Under the pieces are notes generated by a model. That model did no database searches and was not told the origin of the DNA. It saw only the letters and a program-made list of their open reading frames with translations. The position numbers and the translations under genes are program-made. 64,000 nucleotides of DNA from Filosporella fistucella (taxonomy: Eukaryota; Ascomycota; Leotiomycetes; Helotiales). Positions 9,410 through 21,771 of the stretch are shown here, piece after piece (the stretch's first letter is position 1; each line of letters begins with the position of its first letter). Location: positions 12,501 through 76,500 of the forward strand of contig JAQJZZ010000019.1 in NCBI GenBank assembly GCA_030077755.1. The letters run 5' to 3'.

Positions 9410-11046
9410 TTAGACGATAGAAAATGTCTGCCCTTGGCTGCCGTCACAATTTGCTGTGTCTAACTTCCCTGCGCTCACAACCAAACATACTGGAATTTCT
9501 GGAGCTCTAACGCTGGCTGGTTGCAGTATCAAGGTATTACCTCCTGAATACTTGAAGAGCTGGCTATCTGTGGTAGTTCCGCCACCATCAGCACGCCCAC
9601 CACAACTGAAAAGTATGACTTTGTCGCCAGGTAGTCGTCTGTTGTCAAAGTTCACACACCCTTGGGTCAGAGTGCTTACTACCAAAGTGGTGTTTGCCAC
9701 ATTGTTGTGAGCTCCAGCTGTAATGATATCGAATTTCTCATTCGCGGTCCCAGAACATGGCTGAACAGCCACTGGAATCAGATTTTGCCGAAAGTCGCCC
9801 GCAGTAGGGTCAATAAAAAGACATTCTCCTGAAGATGATTTGATAGACACAGAGGAGAAAGCTCGGTTCGCTGTATCGTCGCGAGGGTTTGACTCAGCTG
9901 CTGATGACGGCTTGAGAACCCCGCCAGCCCGGGATACAGGGACGGGTGTGGTAGGATTGACATCAAGAGGTACGCCGAACGAGCTGGGCGATATCGAGCC
10001 GGCGGTTGCAGAAGCACGGCTTCTAGTTATTGATATGATTGTCGTTGAGGTGCAGTCCGAGGTCAAAGCTGGAGCATCAACACCAGATGGGACTGAGGAT
10101 AATGTTGGAGGACTTGATGGAGCTGCGACGTTGGTTTTGATCGCTGCACCTGATTCTTTGGACGGGATTGATGTTGCTGTGGGGGAGTTATCTGATGGCG
10201 ATGCAACGTTCGTTCCGCTTGCTGTACCCGACTTCCCGAACGTGAACAATTGACCTGCATTCCCTGCTTGGCAAGGCGCTTGATCAAGGACATTTCCAGC
10301 AACGGCCAAACATATATCAGACTCAGCACCAGATTTGGGAGCAAATTGTATAGGCCCAGCACCTCCAGTGAAGTTGAACAATTGTGATGGCGTAACAATC
10401 CCACCTGGACGAGTTAGAATATCCAGATGACAGAAGGTGGATAAACCTACCTCCATCAGCTCTGCCACCACATGAAAACATGATCACACGGTTTCCTGGT
10501 AACCTCCGGTCGTCAAAGTTCATGCATGCTTGAGTCTAACAAGTTAGCGACGATCTTATGAGTGTAGATGGTTTAAGCAAGGCTATTCTGGCTAGGATGA
10601 ACAGCGACAATCTTGATAAACCCTGGGTTTCTAATTGGTGGTCTAAAACTTACCAATGTATTGACAAGCAACATCGTATTAGCTACATTATTGTGAACCC
10701 CCTTGGTGATGACATCCCATTGTTGCCCAGTGCTCCCATCACAGGGGCCAATTTGTACAGGATTGAGATTTGCTCTGAAGTCGCCTGACAGCTCGTCCAC
10801 GAAAAGGCAGTCCCCAGATGAAGTCTGTTACTATTTAGTCTTCTGCACATCTCTTGAATACGATGGGTGTAATCTCACCAGAACTTCTGTAGATGAAAAT
10901 GCACGGGTTGCAGTGGTATCCTTCTTCTGAGCTTCTTCAAAAGCGGTTGGGTTCAGCGCAGTAACGGCGCGAGCTCCCAAATGCTCAATAGGGGAAGCGA
11001 ACGAAATGATGGCCATAGCCAGAAGTAAGGGAATAGGAGTAAGCAT
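9410..11046 (-). CDS. Secreted tandem R-type (QxW) lectin-like protein
   Basis: Four exons on the minus strand, 11046-10879, 10824-10654, 10535-10451 and 10404-9410, give 472 aa. The introns are 54, 118 and 46 bp. The N-terminus MLTPIPLLLAMAIISFASP is a signal peptide. Two related beta-trefoil-like modules follow, about 50-205 and 325-472. Each opens with AFSS..SSG(D/E)CLF(V/I)D, followed by GDFR.NL.PV, HNNVANT and NFD(D/N)RRLPG, then CGGRADGG and QLF. The first module has a QQW motif, as in R-type carbohydrate-binding domains. The linker (about 202-322) is rich in Ser, Thr, Pro and Ala and probably O-glycosylated. Likely an extracellular or wall-associated glycan-binding protein; the ligand is unknown. 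Oddity: the first module carries introns 1-3 while the second is intronless. Confidence 0.8.
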
Positions 11047-12073
11047 TGCGGATAGGAATGTAAGGAATGTAAGCTGCACAGCAGACTGAGGAGAAAAGAA
11101 TGGACGAAAGAAATCAAATAGATGAGAGAAGTCGAATGAGCAGACCAGCATCAGCATCCTCTCCAAGTATCTATACTTCCATCAACGTATCGCACAAACA
11201 TTTCCCCTGCGCGGTAAAGGAGGAACTAGTTTGTTTGGAAAAGTTTCACTACATCAATCGCACTCCCGCAGTGTTCCCCGTGATTCTTTCTGAACATCGT
11301 GGGCGGGAGGATGTCGTTCATCCAAAGTCGGTCAAATAAAGGTTGTTGAAACCCGGAGTGTTGGAGATCTCGTCTGATATGAGGATTGGCGCAGGGATGA
11401 GACAGAGGCGAGGCTCTAATACCCGCTGGCAGGACGAGACGAGCGGGAACTTTGAGCAGATCAGATCCTCCCAACTGAGTTTAAAAGTGCAAGGGGTGAG
11501 AGAACAGACGGAAATGAAGTCTGAAACTTGAAGCATCGTGTTTCTGGCTGACGCTGGGGCTGAGAGTAAAAGAAGAGATGTTTATGCTTGCGTTCATTCA
11601 AGGTGCAGATGTCTAGTCCTTCTTCGCAACACTCGCTAGCACCGAAATTTTCCTAAGGTACGACTGGCTAGTGTAATGGACCAATTAGACTTACCAGATC
11701 TCTATCTGAGAACCTGGCACAAAACAATAGAGACAGTACGAAACCTGGAAGTTGCCCTACTTTGCTCTGACACGAGGACAATTGCAATCACTCTTATTCA
11801 GGATGAGTTTCACACCGCTCATAAAATTGATATTACATTTTTTCTGCTTTTAGTGAGTTTTCCTCTTGAAGATATTGTACAGTAGAGCTCTGAAGATACT
11901 CTCAGAGCATGTGCCCATAGAAGAAAACCCAATATCCTACAATCCTTCGCCCGTGTCAGGCAATGTGCTGTGTAGCCAAGCTTCTGCACAAAGAATAAGC
12001 AACTCCGAGTCCCCCCAGATCCAAACTCCTGCATGCAGGTTCAGCACCCATAGGTTAAATGCATCCACAAAAA
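11047..12073. other. Intergenic, no gene seen
   Basis: About 1 kb between the lectin start and the 3' end of the next gene, both on the minus strand. Only short overlapping frames without supporting features. It should include the lectin promoter and 5' UTR; a less likely upstream in-frame start for the lectin would fall within 11047-11166. Confidence 0.55.
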
Positions 12074-14497
12074 TCAGTTGCGCCTCAAACTCCCGCTTCT
12101 TCCCAACCCAAACCACTTCTTTCCGTTCCTTGCATCATCCTGATTTGCATCCGAAGTATCATTTGGATTCACATTCACACTTCCTCTTCTCTCGTACCGG
12201 TCGGAGACACGACTCTCCAGCACCATAGATGACGGTCTTCGATTAGTTCCATCGCCAGCGCTCACTGGCCTGTATGGCTGTCCAGGGCGAGTTCTCTTGA
12301 TTGGGGGCGGGGTGGCCCGTGCTTGCTCTTCTTCGTCACCATAGGGATCTCGAGTGTAACTTTGGGTCCTAGATGAAGCATTCTGGGGACGAAGGGCAGG
12401 TGCTGTTGGCGGTGGTAAAGGAGATGTCTCGCTGCGTCCAAACAGTCGCAAGCTTGGAAGTCGGGACTTCTTTGATTCCTTGGAGCTTGCAGGAGATGTG
12501 ACTGCATTGCTACTTGGTGAAAGATGTGAGTCGGGACTTCTTTTTTTCAGCTTGGTTGTTGCTGAGAGACTTGATCGTCGATCTGGCAACTCTGGCTTTG
12601 GTGCTGAATCCAGAGGCAGCGTTCCATATTGAGGAGCTTCCTCGTACCGAGTAAGAGCTTGGTTGTGGCCATTTGTAATAGTATCGTCACTTCTAGCATT
12701 GTCCGCCATGCCCGATCTCTTCAATTCATCATGTCGGGAGGGTCTTCGTGTTGGTGGATCATCACTTCTTGCATGCTCAAGCACATCTGATCTCCTCAAT
12801 TGTTCGTTTCGGGAAAATCTGTGAGGAGGAAGTTTGGGCTCATTGTTGTACATCATATCTCGACCCCAATCATTTCCGCCATATGTGAATAATGTGGGTG
12901 TCATGATGCGTTTGGGTTGATACGAAGGTGCATTGTACGTTCCATTACTTGACAGACTGGCTGCATCCGTGTTGTCGTCTTGTGAAGGAGTGTCCCAACC
13001 ATGTCCTTCTCGTCTGCTAGTGACTGTTTCCCCAGCACTACGAGGACGCACGGACAGGGTGGACTGGAAGGCATTGAAAGTTGCTCCAGGTACGGGAAAT
13101 GTAGATGTGCTATTCAAGAATGTGCCCTGCTTCATACGATCTTGTGATAGTGTGTCATTGGAGTTTTGGTAATGGCGCAAAGTGTTCGTACTTATCGTGT
13201 CAGGCGTTGGGGGAAGACCATGTTGATGATCGAAAGTCCCTTGGTCTATGAACACCCGATGTAATTCTTTTGACTGTCGCTTCTCTTGAATTGTAAGGGC
13301 TCTGTCTGTTGAAAGTCCCCGGTTGGTCTTTTCCAATGTAAGCCTCAATTTCTCTAGTCGTTGCAAGGGGGATTCCAGAACGTCGTTGATGGATAGAAAT
13401 TGGTTCTTGGGGTTGCGAAGACTTGGAACTCGGGTAGGTGTAATATCAGGAACAGGACGCTCATCAACCCACTTCTCCACAGATGAGGAAGCACGGTGCT
13501 GTCTCACACCGTCAGGTATCGCGTCTTCCAATGCCAATTGTTTGCCTCCATACACGCTTATGAATGAGCTTTCGCTCAACACACTCAAACGGGGGCTATC
13601 CATTCTGTCCAAACCATCAGAACCCTCCTCCGCCAGTTGAGGTAGTGTCGCGTCACTGTAGCTTTGATTTTGTGGCAGATACAAGCTTCTCAACGCTTCG
13701 TTGCCCTCCGTATTTTCTGACAAGAATGATGGCATCCTTGGGACACTTTTGATGGGCTTCAAGGTCGGTTCGAATTGTGGTGGGGAACTCGGTGGCCCAT
13801 CATGATGGCTGGAATCGAAGTATCCGGATGCATATTGTTCGTCAAACTCCCGCACATGCGCTCGATCCTGCATCAATTTGTCCACCTTGTCTTCTAGACT
13901 CACAATAATACCAACAGCTTCTTCCACCGCATGGTCTCGCTTTTCAAGTTCTGCCAATAGTTGATCATTGAGCTCTTGTAACTCTGCTTGTTGCTCCATC
14001 TTCCTCTCCAGTTCCTCCAGGCGTGCCTCCAAGGTCTCTTGTCGTTGTCTGCGGTGGTAGAGCTCGAGCTTCAAGTCGAAATTTTGTTTGTGCAGAGTTG
14101 AGACTTGCTGTAAAATGTTAGCTATTGGTGCAGAAATTCAGCAGGCAGTACACACCTCTTCAATCTGTTTGACACCCATTCCTTTGCCCGCAATTCCACT
14201 CGAACTTGGTCTCCGCTCCTCTCTTGCCATTGCTGCCTTCACTGGCGAGCTTTGTACGCCCCTCTCCATTGTCATGTCTACACTTCTCCTGTTGTGCTGC
14301 CTTGCACTCTCCACCTTCCTCTCTCTCAACCTCTCTTGTAGTAAACTTGGGCCTGATGTTCCCCGCGCTTGAGGGCGCGGCATGTGCTGCAGAGAGCTGT
14401 TGCTAGAATTTGTTGGTGTCATTCTGGTCGGCGAACTTGCGCTTGAGGCGGGACGAGGAGGTGGGCGTCTTCTGAATCCTTGACTGCTATCCTCCAT
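12074..14497 (-). CDS. Cnn_1N (centrosomin motif 1) microtubule-organising protein
   Basis: Two exons on the minus strand, 14497-14156 and 14107-12074 (48-bp intron), give 791 aa. Residues about 108-190 form a coiled coil that begins QIEEQVSTLHKQNFDLKLEL, the centrosomin N-terminal motif 1 found in Mto1, Pcp1 and CDK5RAP2. This motif recruits and activates the gamma-tubulin complex. The rest is disordered and rich in Ser, Pro, Arg and Thr, with many SP/TP sites, suggesting regulation by kinases. It is shorter than Mto1/ApsB or Pcp1 and lacks their long C-terminal coiled coils, so it may be a distinct fungal Cnn_1N protein. Expected at spindle pole bodies, septa or other MTOCs. Confidence 0.8.
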
Positions 14498-17105
14498 ATT
14501 TCTTCTTTTGCTTTGACCGCGTGCTCGGTGATGTGGTTGTTGTTTTTCTGACAGTTAGGAGAAGTATTGATGGCAGAATGCGATAAGGATTGGGATGTTC
14601 TGGGATATTGCCTGGGAATATCGTGGACTGGTAGAAGGGCAACCTGGTTTTGTTTCGCGGGCGGTGAGAACGAAGTGAATGGTGGGCCACTGAACGCGTG
14701 GAAAATCGAATTGAATGGGGAACCAGGAGGAGGAAGAATTTGGCAGAACGAAAGATGGACGGATATGCGTTGTCGATGTTGTTGTTTAGTTGGTCGTGGG
14801 GATGGCTCTTCGTTCGTTTTGTTTTTGTTTTGTTCTCATCTTGTGCAGCTCCCCAGAAGCAAAATGTGAGACCTTTATTTTTTTCCCAGTCAACGTCAGC
14901 TCGGATCCGGAGGAGGTGGGAGATATTGTATGGAGGAGAACGAGGGCGAAAACGAGAAGATGACAAGATGAAAAGACAAAAGGCGAAGGATGCAGCAGCA
15001 GGCAGGATGCAGGAAGGCGCGAGACAGAAAGCTAATAAAGAGGGTCGGAGGATCAGGCAGTTGGTGTTTCCTGCGGTAGATGGAGCTGAGGTAAGTAAGG
15101 TACTTTAGAGGAGGAGGGAGTGTAAGAAGGCAGATCAATTGGGCTCGAAAAGGGGACAAAGCGACGAAGATGCAAGGGGGTGAGGTGAGAAGAGGAGGAG
15201 GAAAGACGAGATATCGGAAGAGGAAGATGGCTGGCTGTGTATCACAGGAGTGTGCACAATATTCCTTGAAACAAATGGTAACTAGTAGCTTCGAGCTTAC
15301 AGAACTTACTTAGCTACAGTTCAAGCCCTCGCACAATAATAGAAATTGTAATCTGCTTGGTGATCTGGTGCAACCATTAGAACCGCTTGAACGAGGGTAC
15401 TGTGTGCTTGTAAAAGTACCTACTTGCGACTGGCGTATGTTGAGTAGCTAATTTCTCAGTCTATGACGGGTTCCCCCCAACGATTATCGCAGAATGAGGG
15501 ATACATGAACACTTACAGAGCAATTGTATGTATAGAAGTTCAACCGCTCCACGAGTTATCCAGACAATTACGAAGTATCTTACCTCCCGTGGTTGATGCC
15601 GGTGTCACCAACGGCCAGCCGCCATCCTTCAAGTTCCCTCCTACTGCACTGTACAATGCTTGGCCTTGGCTTGCCCTGGACCTGGAACTGGTGTGGTGCA
15701 GAATAATGGCGGAGACGACTTTCCAGTTCTGTGCCTGGTCGATGAAAATCCTCCGCCAAAATCAACGAGTCAGCAAGCAAGCTCATCCTGCATTCATGAA
15801 ATTATGAAATTGGAAATGTAATTATGAAGAAAAGGGGCTGTCACAATTTGTGACGGCCCGTCTAATTGGCTTCTACCCCTACCAACTCCCACACAGACCG
15901 CCTCAAAAATGGCCGGCTTGCGGCCCAAGCCGACTCCCCGGAGAATTCATACTCTTTCAGGTTAGAACTATGCACCGCTTTCCTGGTCCTGGGTGCTGCT
16001 AACGAAATCTGCGGGCGGCATTTATTTCAGCCTTCGATCATCGAATGTCCTGATCGTGATCGTGGTCTATTCGTATGTAGGTATGTGATGTTGACAGCGA
16101 ATCGCGACAGGACTTTCATACGAAGGTACATGTAGATGAGTTCGATTGTCGATATAAATTCGTGTCTTTTCGTATAGAGTTTCTTGCCGTTCATCTGATA
16201 TCACGAATGTCCTTGGCCAGTGCAGCTTCCATCTGGTATGAAGCGGGGTTCATCTATATCCCGTCCTTCTATTAATTTGTTAATTCCGGTTTTCTCGATG
16301 CTATCCACGGTAAGTTGTGATAAGAACCCGTCCCTTATCAACACAGAACGCCATAATGGTAACGAAGGTTCAATTTGCATTGTAACAAAACCGCACGAGG
16401 GTTGCTATTGCGGTAGAATACAGAGGGCGAGACCAAGACCACAACAGGAGTCAACGGTGAGTGAGACGATAATAGTAGCCTCGCAGATTTCAATCACCAT
16501 GAATGCGACTTTCATGAAGGTGATACCAGCCTTAAGACCTACCAGGGGTAGGTAGTTCCTGTGCAAAGCCTCCTCGCATCGATTCCCAATTTGGGCGGCT
16601 TACAAGTTGAATTCCAACTCTATATCCAAGTCCGACGAAACGTACAGTACGTTCCCTCTCTAATCTCTAGCTTTGCCTCATTCCTATTCAATCCATGGAA
16701 AGATCCCTCCTCCCTCCACTTGGACAGAGTGATTGCATGCAATGAGCCCCTTATAACTGCTAGCTAGTTTGTGAACAGAAAGTTCCGTCAGGCCTAGGCA
16801 ACCCTATTACAATGCCCGTCCATGGCCATTGACTCCTTGTACACAAACCGATAAGCCAGCTTGTGTCACGAGCCTCGTCAAGTGTGGATGGTCTTCAACT
16901 GGGCACTTGGATGCCTGGTAATGCTGGGGTATTTTGCCGTGTCGGACATGTAATGAATTGAATCCTCTGGTTGATACAGGATGAACGGAGATTTTGCGTA
17001 AGATCATAATGAGGATCATCGACTCTCACTAAGTCAGAAGCATGATGGAAGCGGAATTGTATCAGTATTTTTGGTCGCTCACAGAAACAGTCGGCGATTC
17101 CAACC
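14498..17105. other. Long intergenic region, no gene seen
   Basis: 2.6 kb. 14500-15230 is purine-rich (GA blocks) on the plus strand and is probably the promoter and 5' UTR of the Cnn_1N gene. The rest has scattered frames up to about 136 codons with no recognisable product. No RNA gene or repeat was identified. Confidence 0.5.
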
Positions 17106-18844
17106 TTAGGCTTGCTTTTCTGACCACAGATCAGCCCAAAATTCCTTCAGTCCATAAGGTGGTCTTTTGGAGTCGTAGATGACAGCCTTGTCGCTAGTAA
17201 ACTTGTTGAAAACACTTCCAGGCTTGTGTCCAATTTTCTCGACTAGATCTTTGGTTGGTCGAGCTGCCCTTTCTTTGATGGTCTCAGCTAGTTGAGGGGC
17301 GACGTCAGCATAACAGGACTTCAATTCACGTTCGAGGTTGAAGTATGGCTTTTTCGCAAGGTCGGGTGCCATGAGATTGTATGACCTTGTTAGGTTGTTG
17401 AGATTACTGATTGAGAGGGTAAGAAATGAAAGTTCTGCTGCTTCCCAAGATGGAATACGGAATAGTCCTGGAAGCGAGTGATCTTGCTGAGGCTCTGTGA
17501 CCAGAGTTTCTGAATTGCTTGGTTGCGAAATCGTGGTGGGTTTGGCGCCTATAATAGTTCCATCTTTGCTTTCTAATGAAACTTTGGTCGGACTAGTTTG
17601 GGACGAATGATTCGGCCCCTCCTGAACAATATTAACCATTATCGGATCGCTGGTAGCGCTGCTAGGAATAGATATCTGCTCTACGGTCCTCTTCTTGGGA
17701 TTGTAAACTCTCTCCGCTTCTGCATACCGATTGGCAATGCTCATCTGTTCTTGTAGACTCCCACCACGGCTCGCGATTGTTCTCGCAGCGTGACGCTTCC
17801 ACTCATTCCTCAATCTCCCTCGGAAGATGCTTGCAGTTTTTACAAGCTCTTGCTGTTTCTCTATCCATGGCGGTACAATGTCCTGCCGCTGTATCATCTT
17901 GTTCATTATGTATTCGGTAGTATCGATGAAGGGATTATCGGCCCTGGAGTCGCGCTCGATTTTTTTGCCCCGAGGAATGTTCTACAAACACATCAGCTTG
18001 TTCCAATTATGTCCAGCTAGTAACGTACTTTGAATTGGCCTCGTGCAATTGCATCTTCTATTCTCTCGTTCGCAAGTGCAGCTAGCCCACTGAATGAGGT
18101 TGGCATAGGTCTCGCTCCTGGTGTAAATCTTTCTTTCAACTCTTTCCGCATTTCTTCTCTCTCCTTATCGCTCATATTTGTGTCCTTACTAATTGAATAG
18201 ATACTCGTCTTGTCCCTTGCATTCAGCAATCTCTGCCCAGGCTTCACTTTTGGCTCCCTCTTTAATCGCATGTCGACGATTGGACTTGAATTTTTAGACT
18301 GGCCACGCAGCGACGGCTTTAATTGCTTTCTGGCATCATCCAGCATTCGAAGCATTGTATCCTGTGGAGCTTCATCACCAGTCCAGGCTTGGCTGGTAGC
18401 GATATCATGGGCTCCTCGCCCAACGCTAGAAGACAAGCCAGCCTCTGTAAATGCTGATGCGTGTTCCGTCCGAAATTTTGCTGCTTCAACCCGCTCCAGA
18501 AGCTTTTGCTTCAACTCTTCCGAGAATCCCGCCTCTTCAACTGCCTTCCTGCCAGCTCGGCCGCCTTCAAGTAGGGCTTCTTCCGTAGCTTCAAAAAGAC
18601 GTCTCGACATAGCTCCTTGCTCAACTATATCCTGCTTCTTCAGCGCTGGAGGCCTGGTTTGTGGTCCATTTTCTTTCGCATTCTGCTCTCGGTGCGTGTT
18701 ACTATCGTCTGAATAGCTTCGGCGTGGCGACCAATTAGACAATTGTGAGGGGCGCGTCCGCGAACCGCCCCAAATGGCAGGTCGTGATGTAGCTCGCAGT
18801 CGGCGAGCCCAAGTATAAGGGATATTGCTCGATCCTCCAGGCAT
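17106..18844 (-). CDS. DUF1992 / DnaJC28-like protein, probably mitochondrial
   Basis: Two exons on the minus strand, 18844-18029 and 17981-17106 (47-bp intron), give 563 aa. The conserved block (about 250-330) reads LANERIEDAIARGQF, then DTTEYIMNKM and VPPWIEKQQEL, which is the DUF1992 domain (PF09350) of DnaJ homologue subfamily C member 28. There is no J domain itself. The intron splits the domain right after RGQFK. The first 60 residues are Arg/Ser-rich with few acids, consistent with a mitochondrial presequence. In other organisms DNAJC28-type proteins associate with organelle or Golgi trafficking; the fungal role is not settled. Confidence 0.85.
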
Positions 18845-19122
18845 ATAGGAAGCGCAATTTATATATTGCGAAAGCTGAATGTACTCCGGGTGGGTGAGGA
18901 GATAGTTGCGTTTAAGTCAATCGATGAAAGCTCGAAAACGCGATCCTTGTACAGTAAGACTTGTCGATAGGAGTTAAGATAAGCGAAGTCCATATGCACA
19001 GCAGCGTCGGGTCGGAGATTGAAGTCACGGCAATAAGGCTGCTTCTTCCTAATAGGTAACCTTATGTATGTGAGAGTGAGCTACTTGGTTGCTGGCTTTA
19101 ATATATCTTGTATATTTCAATG

Positions 19123-20925
19123 CTAGAGTCCGCTCATTTGACAATGCATCCACTCTACCTCACCTAACACTCGCTCTATTGGCCAAGTTGTCCATCGCTC
19201 CCAGCCTCCACCTAACACCGCTATCAATGTTCTTTGCAAGTTTTTGGCTTTTCCTTCCATCCACCAGACCTTCTCCACTGTGCGCATAGACACACAGAAG
19301 AGTATGGTCAGTAGTAGCGCTTGTGGAACTTTCCTCTCCATCATGACAAGAAATTCATCTCTGATTGAGGATAACCATGTCATCACAGTTGCTAACTTAC
19401 TAACTTCAGGATTATACAGCAACATACTGAACACCCGTTTCAAATGATTGTGTGTATTCTCGAGAACTTCTTTGTCTGCTTGAGAAAGTGGGCTTAGCCT
19501 CCAGGACATCGGTAGATCAGCAAATATTGCCTCTTCCTCTGGCGGCAACGGATCGTCGCGATTCGGATCCAGATCTTTCCATGGTAGAAAAACGCTTGAT
19601 AGCGGACCTTCGGCCAAGAGTGGAAATACGTTGTGAAGGATTGAGTTAGTGCCCCGTTGCAACTTGATCCATTGTATGTTGACAGATCCAGTCTCACGGA
19701 CGGATGAAGGGAAGAACATTGTTGACGGCTTATCAATGTCTTGTGATGCCCACGCAAGGGTGAATAAACAAGACGAGAAGGCAAAACAGGCGTGGCAGTT
19801 GACTGGATTGAGATTACCGATTTCAGGTTGAAAAAGCGATAATGCAGTCGCAGTATGGTTATCGGAAGCATGTTGATAGATGGCTCGTTTTTCCGGACGA
19901 AGTTTTGAAAGGTGAAGTGCAGACATGGACAGGATGGCATGCATGAGGAAGGGATACTCGAAGGCGATACGGATGACGGTGATTCGGAAAAGCTCGATGA
20001 TCGCATAGCTATCTATGTAGGTAAAAACCGACGTTGTAGTAAAGAAGTGGAGGAGCTCCATGTCGAGGATTGAGAAGTTCACTCCTGAGGGGGGTAGGTA
20101 TTGCGAATTGGCTGAATGTTGAGCTGCATTGCTTGATAAAGGAGCTGGCGACAGCATGGACTCAATAGTTGGGAGTCTTGATACCGGATCGGATGGCTCA
20201 GATATCGGGCGAACTGGAGGTAAGGCGCTCTGAAGTGGGTATGTTTGAAGGAATGAACATGATGTTCCGTAAAGACTGCATTTTTTGCACACTGGCTTCT
20301 GTTCGTCGCACTATTCGCTGTTAGTGGACTTCAGAAATGTGATTCATCGTGATAACCAAGGTGAGTACAGAGAATAAAAAATAACATGGTGGAAGGAAAC
20401 GGGATCAATGGGATAGTGAGACAAGTGATAGAAATAGTTAACGCAATGGGATGGTCGTATAGTTTTTGATAGAAAATCGTGAGGACGAATATTGACAGAC
20501 AAAGTTTGATGTGGATTTGACATTGATATGACTTTATGATTTCATATCCATCTCGCTATCAACTTGATATCATTGTTTCAATACAGTTGCCAGGTTCCAC
20601 GCGATTCTGCTGGAATCTTCGAAAGGCTTGAGCTATGCTTGAAGCGGAAGATCTTGGGGTTGTAGGGTGCTGTGATAGCGCTATTCCCAAGGTGAGGCTC
20701 ATGTTCATGATGCTGGGTACCATTCCGCGGCTCCGCGATCTTCTCAAACAACATAGCCACAGAGGTGACGAGGCAAGAGCATATCAAAGTGCTTGTACGA
20801 GAACGGCTTGTAAAAGTATGCCTGTAGGAGAATTCTCATACCTTTATCTTGCGCTGCTTACACTGCACACATCCCGTCCTGCTCTTATGATGTGGCCTCC
20901 GCGCTTTTCCACGCTGTGCCTCCAT
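19123..20925 (-). CDS. Zn2Cys6 transcription factor, UPC2-like
   Basis: Exon 1 is 20925-20842 and exon 2 is 20310-19123, giving 423 aa. Exon 1 encodes MEAQRGKARRPHHKSRTG then CVQCKQRKIK; exon 2 begins CDEQKPVCKKCSLYGTSC. Together the Cys residues at 19, 22, 29, 36, 39 and 46 match C-X2-C-X6-C-X6-C-X2-C-X6-C exactly, a complete binuclear zinc cluster. The C-terminal part (LMHAILSMSALHL and surroundings) matches the sterol-uptake-control (UPC2/ECM22-like) family common in filamentous fungi. The 531-bp intron, phase 0, lies between Lys28 and Cys29 and is about ten times longer than its neighbours. Nuclear; the target genes are unknown, but the divergent RTA1-like gene next door is a candidate. 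Confidence 0.85.
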
Positions 20926-21771
20926 GGCTTGTAAATAATATAAGGTAAGGTGGAGACGTTATTGACCCGGACCCCGAAGCTGTTCAATTGGATGGCGTTG
21001 GGCCAGATTGTATTGTAAGGGCCTACTCATGGGTAAGATGTTGCTCATATTTTGAAATGCATGGTGAAGGTTGGACTTCGTACATGGCAACGTCCGATTC
21101 GGTCGGCGCGTAGCTTTTGATATTACCCACGATGGCAATTCCTATATTCTACTATAGGCGCATATCTATGTGTGGTAGTAGATTGAACGGGTGCCTATGA
21201 GCGATGTGGATACTGTAGAGCACCGTACCTATTTCGTGTTGGAAGTGAAGGGCGGCACAGGTGAGGAAAGCCCTGGCACCTACAAGTAGCCAGGTACGTG
21301 CCAAGGTAGGTACCGTACTGTACCTACTCCGTATGCTGGTATCTGACGCGAATATTTCAAAGTGGTGGCTCTGGTGGCAGCCGCCGCATAGGAGGCGCAT
21401 TGATTGGTGGGGAAGGACGGAGAATACACAAAGTCCTACCGATACTCTGGTCTGAACGAAAACGAACCCCTTTCATCACAAAATGGGAAATGAGTCCACG
21501 ACCAGAATCCCCTTTTGAGCACACATTTCTGATTTTCTATACGAGCTCAGCAAGCAACGGAATGTCTGCCTGTTATGTACGGCTCTGTCGGTCCCGGAAT
21601 CAGCTATTCTTAGATTCTAGCCATGTCCGTAATATACTGTGATAGCTCGCTGCCAAACAATATATTCCGCAGATTTGTAGTCTTTCATTCAGAGTCAGAC
21701 CAGTGCTTGCATTCTCCATCTTTTTCGTAGCTCAGCTCGTTCATTAACCCTCCATTCATCACATATTCAAG
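20926..21771. other. Shared promoter region of Zn2Cys6 and RTA1-like genes
   Basis: 846 bp between divergent start codons. It has several GTAC-rich inverted motifs (around 21295-21325) and no coding signal. Divergent placement makes coregulation possible, but no defined binding site can be called. Confidence 0.5.

Noticed and set aside
12262..14372. Several 60-105-codon frames on both strands over the Cnn_1N gene
   Set aside because: All are shadows of the long minus-strand coding frame.
14487..15159. Minus-strand frames of 159 and 87 codons upstream of the Cnn_1N start
   Set aside because: Pyrimidine-rich leader sequence; no domain and no splice logic.
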